Positions 55,564 through 64,000 of a stretch of 64,000 bases of DNA are shown here, piece after piece. Position 1 is the stretch's first letter, and each line of letters begins with the position of its first letter. Source of the DNA: Pochonia chlamydosporia 170. Lineage: Eukaryota > Ascomycota > Sordariomycetes > Hypocreales > Clavicipitaceae. The stretch lies in NCBI RefSeq assembly GCF_001653235.2, contig NC_035790.1, positions 7,812,001-7,876,000 of the forward strand, read 5' to 3'. Made by a program: the position numbers and the translations under genes. The notes below the pieces were generated by a model. That model did no database searches. It was given only the letters and a program-made list of their open reading frames with translations, and was not told the DNA's origin.

Positions 55564-57606
55564 ATGTCACCAGCTGCTGAGCAAAAGCTTCCGTCTTTCG
55601 ACAAAGCCTTTGCCGAGGCCCTTTGCGACCTAGAAATACCCAAAACAATTAGGTTTTCTCCCGATGGCAGCAAGATTCTCTACTCGACCAGTTTAACTTG
55701 GGAACACTGCAAGGGCAAGAACCCGGTGTCGACTTTGTGGTTGGCATCGACTCTTGAAGCAGGGTCTTCACGGCAGCTTACATCAGGACTTTTTGAGGAT
55801 ACCAACCCACGTTGGCATCCCTCTGGAGATCGAGTCGCCTTCATTTCTGACCGAGCCAAAGCTGGCGAGAGCTCGGCCGTATGGATTCTCACTGTCGCTG
55901 GAGATGCCGCAGGAGCTGAGCCGTACCCCCTTACGCCACCGGACAAGACACAAGACATCGAGGCTATTGAGTTTTGCCCTAGCGGTGACTCGATTCTTTT
56001 CTTCTCCCCGGACGAAAAATCCGCAGAGCTTAAGACCAAAGAAGATGACGACGAGACAGATGCTCAGGTATGGGGAGAGACGTGGGAGCAAGCCCGGCTT
56101 CGCATTGTTGATGTTGCCACCAAGGAAATTAGGGTCCTTACCGACAATGATAGGCACGTCACAGGTGCGTGCTGGAGCCCAGATGGAAAGACTATTGCAT
56201 TCAAGAGCAGCAAGAATCCGTACATTGAGGAGCCTCTGCTATCTGGAACGACCATCTCGGTGGCGAGTAGCGCAGGCGGCGACATCAGAGATCTTTGTAC
56301 GCTGTATAATGAAGTAGAGAATCTCTGTTGGGCAAGTGATGGAAAACTGTACTTCATCACTGGTACTCCAGACAATGTGTCTTGCGCGGGACAGGCTGTC
56401 TACTCCATTGACCCAGCGGCCACCACTCCTCAACATATAAAAGTGGCGTCTGGAGAAGACGATGACGCCGACTCACTCAGGATCTCAGGAAACAAGATAG
56501 CAGTTGGTCTCACCCACAGACTTGACACGTGGATCGGTGAACTGGGGAAGAGTCCATCCTTTAAGATAGACAGAGGCGTCGATGCTTGGGATATTCAGTT
56601 CCAAAAAGATGAGAACGGCCACGTCAAGCCACTCATAGCAGCTGCCATGTCCGATGTCAACCACCCCTCCGAAGTGTTTACCATCATTGACGGCGGAAAG
56701 GATGTGATTAAGCTATCCAATCACGGTCATCGCTTCGAAAACCGCAAATTTGGATTGTTCAATGTCTTGAAATGTCCCTCTTCAGATGGCGAGGTTGAAC
56801 TTGATGGTGTATGGATAACGCCCGTGTCTCTGGAGAAACCGTCAACGGGATTTCCGACATTCGTCATGATACATGGTGGACCAGCGGACCGCAACTGCAA
56901 TGAATTCAACGCCCACTACTACATGTGGGTGCCTTACGTCCTCTCCAAAGGCTACGCAGTGTTGCTCCCGCAGTATCGTGGTTCTATCGGCAGAGGTGAA
57001 GCCTTTGCGGCATGGAGCTTGGGAGGGGTTGGAGTTCACGACTATGCCGATGTCATCACTGTCACAGACAACGCCGTCAAGCTTGGCCTCGCTGACCCAA
57101 AGAGACTACTGGTAGGGGGCTACAGTCAGGGTGGATTTCTGACATACCTCTGCAGCGTTCGTAACGGACTCCATGGATACGGTTGGCGTTTCAATGCAGC
57201 TATTGCGGGTGCAGGCATCTGTGACATTGACAGTCTCCCACTCACGGCTGACTCCGGATCCTCGTTTGACCGCGAACTCAACAACGGTAAACTGGTGTGG
57301 ACAATGGACTGTGATGACATTGGTAACCGAAAAGCAAGTGCACTATGGGAAGTTGCCTCCGCCGTGGGCAAGACTCGCAAGACTGGTGAGATGATTATTC
57401 CGCCTATGCTGATCCTCCACGGTGAGGCAGATTTGAGATGTCCATTTTCCCAGGCTGAGGGATTCCGCCGCGCATTAAGGGCTCATGGATTGCCTTGTGA
57501 GTTTGTCATGTATCCCCGGCAGGAGCATGAGATGAAGGAGCAGAAGTTTTGGGTGGATATGTTGGAGAGGATTGGAAGATGGTGCGACATGTACATTGGA
57601 CAGTGA
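55564..57606 (+). CDS. S9C-type prolyl oligopeptidase (acylaminoacyl-/dipeptidyl-peptidase-like)
   Basis: Single exon, 680 residues from the ATG at 55564 (the frame extends upstream without an ATG). The N-terminal part (about 20-400) is a beta-propeller with repeated IRFSPDG, WHPSGD and WSPDGK segments. The C-terminal alpha/beta hydrolase domain begins near 420. Catalytic residues are visible: Ser521 in GGYSQGG, Asp623 in HGEADLRCP and His655 in RQEHEM. The oxyanion region reads MIHGGPAD. There is no signal peptide, which separates it from secreted dipeptidyl-peptidase V and suggests a cytosolic enzyme that trims small or acylated peptides. It is the next gene to the UstYa-fusion gene, convergent, but a pathway link is not shown. 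Confidence 0.88.
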   Translation: MSPAAEQKLPSFDKAFAEALCDLEIPKTIRFSPDGSKILYSTSLTWEHCKGKNPVSTLWLASTLEAGSSRQLTSGLFEDTNPRWHPSGDRVAFISDRAKAGESSAVWILTVAGDAAGAEPYPLTPPDKTQDIEAIEFCPSGDSILFFSPDEKSAELKTKEDDDETDAQVWGETWEQARLRIVDVATKEIRVLTDNDRHVTGACWSPDGKTIAFKSSKNPYIEEPLLSGTTISVASSAGGDIRDLCTLYNEVENLCWASDGKLYFITGTPDNVSCAGQAVYSIDPAATTPQHIKVASGEDDDADSLRISGNKIAVGLTHRLDTWIGELGKSPSFKIDRGVDAWDIQFQKDENGHVKPLIAAAMSDVNHPSEVFTIIDGGKDVIKLSNHGHRFENRKFGLFNVLKCPSSDGEVELDGVWITPVSLEKPSTGFPTFVMIHGGPADRNCNEFNAHYYMWVPYVLSKGYAVLLPQYRGSIGRGEAFAAWSLGGVGVHDYADVITVTDNAVKLGLADPKRLLVGGYSQGGFLTYLCSVRNGLHGYGWRFNAAIAGAGICDIDSLPLTADSGSSFDRELNNGKLVWTMDCDDIGNRKASALWEVASAVGKTRKTGEMIIPPMLILHGEADLRCPFSQAEGFRRALRAHGLPCEFVMYPRQEHEMKEQKFWVDMLERIGRWCDMYIGQ

Positions 57607-58190
57607 TTGGTGTTTGAAAGGGCATGGGGATAATACTATGGACTTGATTCCTACCCAAATATATGCCAAGTGCGAGAAGTTAATGCTCGTGAGTGGTTGA
57701 CGCAAGTGGTACAGGGTGAGCTTGAGGTGCATCTTGAGGAGACATGAATGTGGCCGATAGTCAATTCATGCAATCATAAAGCAAGGACCGAGCGTATGAT
57801 TGACATCCGAACAATCTTTCTAAACCATTTTCGGCCTTTATGACCCTACATTCGAGACATCAACTGATCCAAAAGACCCGAACTGAAGAGTATGCAAAGA
57901 CGCTGCTTGGATACAAGTCTCTACTCTATATTGCTGGATTCACTACACGAGTATCAACTACGTTTGCCAATCGTAACCATGCCACGGCGCTGTGATAAGT
58001 GGTTGGTTCACTTTTGCCACAGTTCTTTACAAGGAAACAATATATAAACTAATACACTCTCGTTGCTACCGAAATTAAAACTATCCAAGATAACTGCCAG
58101 GCTATTTGACAAGCCAAAGGCAACGCTCCGCTGACGCAAAGCGTTAATCCCAATTAAATCCGTCGACAGAAACGATTTCCGCATCTGGAT
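57607..58190. other. Convergent 3' region between peptidase and UstYa-fusion genes
   Basis: About 580 bp, AT-richer, no gene seen. The motif AACGCTCCGCT at 58122-58132 is shared with 60479-60489 in the gene-poor tract. Confidence 0.5.
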
Positions 58191-59398
58191 TTAGTGAATT
58201 CCCATGCCCTTATAATCAACCGTATCAATAGGCTCTTCCTTCAGATCAGGGTTCCTCAACTCGCGTCCACGAAGATATTCCTTTGAGTATCATACCAAAT
58301 TAGTAACAGGCAACGATCTTATCTGCAGTTCACCTCAATGGTAATAAAGAGAACTTACCAGGCAATGCATGGCGTGGACGTTCATATCTCGTGTCATCTT
58401 CGGGCCATTACCAGTGATGTGCCAGGCGAGCATCATTCGAAGGTTGGCAAGGCAGTGAAGCTTGTGGAAGCTACTCTGAGTGAATCCAAAGCCGTTGACT
58501 TGGCCGCCCTCGATGAAATTGGGCTTGCCTGTGACCTGATCGTCGGCCCAGAAATCACCGTGCTTCATCGAGGAACCCCAATATCCTGTCACAAATTCAT
58601 CACCCTTTGATTGCATCTCCTTAGCGTTATCCATTGTGATTTCCGGCTTGCCAAGCACTCGGTTAGCAATATTAACCCTCTCAATTGCGCCGAGAGCCAG
58701 GTTGTTGCGGTTAGCAAGACTATTATACAGGTCAACGCTGCGCTTGTCGTTATCGTTAGTCCAATGCATTGCACCGCTCCTGAGGTACATATCCTCCCTG
58801 AATTCCTCATCGTTGCTGCGCTTGTCGTTATCGTTGGACCAATACATCGCATTGCTTCTGAGGTACATGTTCTCACGGAATTCTTCATCGTTGCTGCGCT
58901 TTGCAACCGGCTGGTCTTCATTAGTCCAATACATTGATCCGCCTCTGAGGTACATATCCTCGCGAAACTCCTCGTCGTTGCTGCGCTTGCAAATGCGACC
59001 TCCAGAGACAGATTCCCGCGGGACGGGGAGCTTCATTCCAAAAGCTTGGGAAAGGTCAATCAGTGAAAGATCCAGAGCCTCACGCTCGATATTGATACTA
59101 CAGGATGAGATATACGTTAGAGTTTAATGCAAGGCAACAAATGCGGAGACGGAATTGGTATGCTCAATGCTCACCGCATGATAGTGTCGTTGCGAAAGGC
59201 TTGACCAGGAAGGCTCACATCATTTTGATGTTCCTGAGCAACCTGGAGACGTTGACGCGTATCGGGTGAAAGTGTGGCCTGCCAATTGTCCATGCCACGA
59301 GCCTGTACGCTAGACAAAGCCTTGGGCTCAGGTGAAGGCACCGGACCAGATTGAGCAAGATGAAACGCCAAGGCGCTGTAAGTCGTAAGTTTAAGCAT
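58191..59398 (-). CDS. Kex2-repeat peptide precursor fused to a UstYa (DUF3328) domain
   Basis: Three exons on the minus strand, 59398-59175, 59097-58359 and 58280-58191, give 350 residues. Introns are GT-AG (donors GTGAGC and GTAAGT). Residues 1-20 form a weak signal-like segment, and 21-111 a leader. At 112-194 lie three similar peptides (114-140, 143-166, 169-192), each starting SNDEEFRE and bounded by Lys-Arg at 112-113, 141-142, 167-168 and 193-194. They share a central M-Y-L-R and a final M-[YH]-W followed by an acidic stretch. Residues about 240-350 match UstYa: GYWGSS, H286-x-x-H289-C290 (FHKLHCLANLR) and H316-x-x-H319-C320 (HAMHCLEYLR). The second motif is completed only after splicing. 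UstYa proteins are copper-type oxidases that cyclise dikaritin RiPP cores. Precursor plus enzyme in one chain is unusual. The product is unknown. Confidence 0.85.
58740..58988 (-). repeat. Three in-frame repeats encoding Kex2-bounded peptides
   Basis: Repeat units at 58982-58896, 58895-58818 and 58817-58740, of 87, 78 and 78 bp. The first is longer by three residues before its Lys-Arg. Units are near-identical in their 5' part (SNDEEFRE codons) and vary at three residues after M-Y-L-R, the pattern of multi-copy RiPP precursors. Confidence 0.9.
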
Positions 59399-62300
59399 GG
59401 TGAAGCAATACTAAGGATTCTGATAGATATGAGAAAGTAGAAGGGGAGCTTGAGTTTGGAGAAGGATTCAAGTTCAACGCTTCGAGGTGATTCAAGGTCA
59501 TATTTATAATAGAGCTGTTTGAGTACACATCACGGTCAAGAGTCAAGATAACAAGTAAGTATACTACAACGAATACATACAGACTCATTGTATCTTCATC
59601 ATACCGTGCTATCACATATAATATTACTACATTTACCGGTTTGGTATTTGATGTACCCGTATAGTATCTGCGGGTTTATCCATGTAGTATTAGTAGTTCT
59701 GCATTTCTTTATTCTTTGAGACGAGAAACCCCCTTCCAGAACCAACAGATACAAAGTTAGATCAAGTGAGACGCTAACATTTGCCAGATTTGGTAACTTT
59801 GTTATCTGCTTTCTGTGTCTAGATCCACTTCGTCGGTAAAGTTGTCGAGGCTCGTGCAATACCGATGTAACCTTTCTCATATGATGGCGATATACTTGAC
59901 CATAACATAGAGTGGTCAACAACAGATGTAGGAACAACCAACTGTACAGATATCTGGGCTTACTAATAGACGTAGAAAGCAAAAGCTATTTCTCTACTCT
60001 ATGGTACATCACGTAAGTCACATGAAACTACGCTTGATTCTCTACAGATACCAAATGGTAGAAGCAAGATTGTCAACGGCTCAAAGCCAAATCAAAGCTA
60101 ACGAGTATGAGGCATTTGGGTTTTTGCCTCTTCCAACAAAGCACTGATATAGGGTTCAGGCCGCGCATATACTCAGCCGCATGTAGTTGCTTCATCCAGC
60201 GACAAGGTTTATTAGATGGCCTTTGCGGTATACAAGCTGAAAAATTGTGACCCATGCCAAGCTTGGCAACTTCTTACTGGTGAAAAAGATATGTAAGAAG
60301 TATCGTAAATGACATGGCAAACCTCGTATGCAAGCATTCTATACTCATGCCGAATAAATAAACCCCCTTTTTGTGCGGTTCTATTTTACCTGCTCTGTGC
60401 ACGCTACGGCACTTAAAATCATATCTGCCGGTCGTACATATCAAAGAAAATGACCGCTAGGTCATTCCAGCAAAAGGGAACGCTCCGCTAATGCAGAGAG
60501 ATAGTATGCGTTATATCCCGTTGACAGTACATCCCACTGACACGGTCACCAGAAGGTCAAAGGGCTCTTTTTCACTGACAGAGTACTCTACATAATAGTT
60601 GCTATAAGCTGTGCCTTGTTGGTAGTACCTGGTTGCCATTTAGCTGGCAGACCTTGTGTGCCCCTGACTTAAAGGTCTTGGCAACATTGACAAGAGCCAT
60701 GTTGACCAACAGCAAGACCCAGCGAGAAGTTTATGCAGGTGATGAATCACTTTTCGTCTTATACTTCGCCAATGTAACGTGAGTGCTGGTAGCAAATATG
60801 TCTACATGGGGAGGGAGGTCGGGAAGCGAGAACCGACGAAATCTCTTGGCGTCGAGGAACCGTGGTTAATAGGGGGACCAACCAATCTGCGCTTGAAAAT
60901 CGTAATATTGTAAGCACATATGTATTCCCAATGAGAGGGAAGCCGCCCTACTTTCCCAGTCAATAATGACCATGATTTACGTTCTATCGACTATCTCGTT
61001 AGACCCACTAAGATCTATATATGTAAAGATTAGTTTGATAAGCGAATATTGATAGAAGCTAAACAGCTCTGGCAATTTTAAGAGCATAAGCGTGTAGTCC
61101 GTCTCCATATTTCAGCCATATACTAATGCCAGGTGGAATCACGAATCGATGTATACTGACACCAAAATAGTTTCAAAGGTGAATGGCAATCACAAAATGG
61201 GTCGTTAAGGTGGAGGCACAATATATTTGGGGCGGCGGGATTTTACGTCTTTTTGGTCACAAGTCGTGTTGCATGAGCCCCCCAGGCGTTCGAGCGGTTT
61301 GATCTTGACGCACATGTTGGATATAGATATAGAAAGAAGGCCAAAGCGGGATTTCCAGACCGTCAAGGGCACAGGGGCATCGATTCAAGTGTCATGTGGA
61401 AATTTAATATGACAAAAGCAGGTTGTAGCATCAGCCATAGGAGTTCACCAAACTAGATTTTCGACCCCAACTTTTGTGCTTTGCATAGAAAACAGCACAA
61501 GCGATTGCGACTAATGTCTTCCAAGTTACCCATGTATGGAATGTGTACGGCTTGAGCCTTCTTCTGTATTTGTCAACAAGCACGGACGTACTCCGTGAAG
61601 TAATGTTGAATCTAGCAACTCTGTTCCACTGTTTTTCTCACTTTAGTAACCAAGCAGCTCCTACAGAGTATAGGTTTCGTACAAATACGGGGTACATCGC
61701 GTCCATGCACTTCGTCGCCCATCTTGTCTGACTTGCCCCTATGTTACGGACTGTCAAAAAGAACGTGCTCCGAGAGCTGAGTAATGTTGTCTTTCGGTTA
61801 ACACGGGCGCTCATCTGCATCGCAGTGAATGCCTGGGGATGAATAACTGGTCTGTCCGGTCTGAGACATTCTCGCAATAGATTACGGGGAACACCTGTTG
61901 GTTGTTACAAGAATATTGGTGATCACAACAGTAATCTGTGGTTGTAAGAGTTTTGGATGTTAGCTTAGTGAAGTTTAGTGTAAACCTTGCTCAAGAGTTT
62001 ATTACATAGCACGACGGTAAGTCATGCAGCTAAAATTAAAAGAAAGCTACAACCATGTCAACAGATACAAATGATTGCAATTACTCAGCTCTCAGAAATC
62101 GTTCTTTTCGTTGAAACTATCCCAACGCACAAGACTACGAGCATTATTGCATGCCTCTAAATGACCATGCTCAACGAGGGCACTGGTCCTACACGTCGTT
62201 TGCATAGATTCAAGGGCAAGGACCTTGCTCTTCATGGCTAGGGACTCTTGTTGGCGATGTAACTTCTTATAGTTGCGAAGAATCTAGTTAACTGTTGACT

Positions 62301-63164
62301 TGCTCCGAAATAGACGCTTGGATTTACCATTTGATGTTAAAATATTTCCTAATACAGCAGACTAGGGGTAGCATTTGTTGTGTCGCTGTACCTTGTCAAT
62401 GTCGATTTAATTCATAGGGCTGTACTTGAAACACCAAGGAAGGTGATGAAGAATACCACCAAGTTCGGCTTAGAATAATGGATAATTAGTGGATACGGTA
62501 CAATGGTAACTTCCCCATATATTTCAGGGGCGTAAGTGCTTCCTTCAGTCTAACATCTAGTCCCGTTCTCAGCATTAAGGCTGAGTTGGTTGGCTCCGAA
62601 TCACAACGTACCGCTGCCAACAGTTCAATACATGTGACCTTTGAAAATAACAATGTCTGACCAACATGTTGGTTGGCTCAAGTTGCCCCTCGGCTTTACA
62701 AGACCCCGACGCACGGTTCTTCTGCAAATAAGCACGCCCGACCAACATACATATGTTCTAATCGTCTGGCGAGAATCTACTGGACAACAACCATGAGAGT
62801 TGTGACAGACTCATAGCCTCATTGCATCACAAGGTTGTGCGGCCACTGTGGTGTCACGTAATCCCTCATCCAAACCAAACCTGATTGGAGTTTTGGTTCC
62901 AGATGTCTCAGCGTAACTGCTCCTCATTCCGTAATAGTATGACCGGCGCAGCTCGATCTAGGACATTAGGCAGTAGCCGATGTAACTAACTCCCATTGGT
63001 TCAAGCATTTACTGTAGATACAAGACAGAGATACTTATAGGCATCTACAAGTCACCCACCCTTGCCTCTTCATCATTATCCCGCTTCGAGCACACGTGAT
63101 AAACACTTATTTTAGCCTTCGGATTATACACTGTTCTTTGTCTTGTTGCCAAGCCACAGCGAAA
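59399..63164. other. 3.8-kb gene-poor, AT-richer tract
   Basis: No supported gene on either strand. Short frames with hydrophobic starts (59982-59599 minus) lack an ATG at the right place. A 14-bp palindrome ACCAACATGTTGGT lies at 62660-62673. The AACGCTCCGCT motif at 60479 repeats one at 58122. The tract looks like accessory DNA or decayed mobile sequence flanking the UstYa-fusion gene. Confidence 0.45.
63093..63100 (+). promoter_or_regulatory. E-box CACGTGAT
   Basis: The same octamer as at 4993, 5111 and 8803, 72 bp upstream of the APH-type gene start. It is a candidate bHLH binding site. Confidence 0.4.
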
Positions 63165-64000
63165 ATGGCAGTCAATGTCAATCAAGTAGGCTACGAGCGT
63201 CGACTTGCCGTAGTAAAGGACATACTCAAAAGCCGTGGCCTCCAAGTTAGTTACTAATCTCTTAGCAACGCCTTCACTGTTATCGCTAATAATGACCCAC
63301 ACAGGTGTCCAAGATCTCGGACGTGGCATACGATGAAGCTTACACATATGCCTTCAACAATTTCTTCTTCAAGGTGGAGCTAGCTACTCCAGCCTCATCC
63401 TCCATCTTCACAGGCAAGCAACACGGGACAACTGCAGCTCCCTCTGACGGTGTATCCGTCCTGGTGCTTAAACTCAGCAATCCCACAGCAGGGGGTGTAA
63501 ACAACACCAACCGTGTAGAGAATGACGTCGCGGTGCAGCATCTGGTCCGTCAGTCCATGGCGGAAGCCGGAGTCGAGGCTCTCGTCCCGGTTGTCTACGC
63601 CTGGACACCAACGACAGATGCTAAGGCAGAAGAGGGCTTTGGATGGATTATGTCGGAGCTGAAGCACGGTGTGGACTTGAACACGGTGTTCCCATCTCTC
63701 CCGCTCGAGGACAAAGTCCCTATTCTGGAGCAGTTCGCTACTGTCTTGAAGACAATACAAACAGCAAGGATACCAGACAGTGCTAAAATGTATGGTGGGC
63801 TCACGTTTGACTCGAGTGGCATGATTGTCAGTGGCCAATCGTCCGTCTACAAGAGCGACCCCGTGGCTACATATGCTGAATTCAGGCTCAGCAAGCTGCG
63901 TAAGCAACTTGAACTGGCCGCCCAAAGCCCTGTTATCCAGGGCTGGAAGAGCAATGGCATAGCCGGGAGGATTGAAAAGTTTATTGCTAGTGGTGGACCT
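63165..64000 (+). CDS. APH-type phosphotransferase, 5' part
   Basis: Two exons are visible, 63165-63245 and 63305 to the window end, joined in phase 0 across a 59-nt intron (donor GTTAGT, acceptor CAG). The 259 residues read so far continue past the window. The pattern is that of the aminoglycoside-phosphotransferase/choline-kinase-like superfamily: a beta-strand lysine in VLVLKLSN, an ENDVAV segment, a hinge-like GWIMSELKHGVDL, and a helix LEDKVPILEQFATVLKTIQ. The catalytic H-x-D region would follow beyond the window. Fungal members are numerous and mostly uncharacterised, so the substrate cannot be inferred. It may or may not belong with the UstYa-fusion gene 3.8 kb away. Confidence 0.75.

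Noticed and set aside
59599..59982. Frame with a signal-peptide-like start next to the UstYa-fusion gene
   Set aside because: The hydrophobic start uses TTG, the first ATG lies after it, and no conserved motif follows.
1..64000. tRNA genes
   Set aside because: I looked for B-box-like GGTTCGANTCC patterns with a matching A-box on both strands in the intergenic regions and saw none complete. A covariance-model search would be decisive.

Overview
This window is nuclear DNA from a filamentous ascomycete, most likely a Sordariomycete of the order Hypocreales. The reasons are short spliceosomal introns (about 45-75 nt, GT-AG, often with a CTAAC-type branch site), a compact set of fungal housekeeping genes, and families restricted to filamentous fungi (NUC-2/PHO81, tetraspanin Tsp3, UstYa). 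I read 21 protein-coding genes, joining exons by hand where needed. The last gene is cut by the window end. I found no rRNA, tRNA or CRISPR that I can support.

Region by region. 1-20 kb: a WDR62/MAPKBP1-like WD40 protein, a BRD8/Bdc1-like bromodomain subunit of NuA4, a CorA-like membrane protein, the GPI-anchor glycosyltransferase GPI3/PIG-A, the ribosome-biogenesis helicase DBP6, tetraspanin TSP3, a secreted alginate-lyase-like enzyme and a small multi-pass membrane protein. 20-30 kb: the phosphate-sensing CDK inhibitor NUC-2/PHO81, whose start codon is split by an intron, the ubiquitin/Atg8 adaptor CUE5, and the DEAH helicase DHX35. 30-44 kb: two single-pass membrane proteins, each behind about 5 kb of apparently gene-free DNA. 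44-58 kb: a type-B carboxylesterase whose stop codon abuts a 121-bp mariner-like MITE, a TPX2-like basic coiled-coil protein, the divergent kinetochore/centromere pair DAD2 and SGO1 with an RFX-type X-box between them, retromer VPS29 and a cytosolic S9 peptidase. 58-64 kb: a gene-poor AT-richer tract bounded by an unusual gene and by the 5' part of an APH-type phosphotransferase gene.

The most notable object is the minus-strand gene at 58,191-59,398. It encodes one 350-residue polypeptide that looks like a dikaritin-type RiPP precursor fused to its own modifying enzyme. A weak signal sequence and leader are followed by three near-identical 24-27-residue peptides, each bounded by Lys-Arg (Kex2) sites, and then by a UstYa (DUF3328) domain with both HxxHC motifs. 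In the dikaritin pathways I know (ustiloxin, phomopsin, asperipin), precursor and UstYa oxidases are separate genes. A fused, self-modifying precursor would be a fungal parallel to the plant BURP-domain peptide cyclases. This is inference from sequence and is testable.
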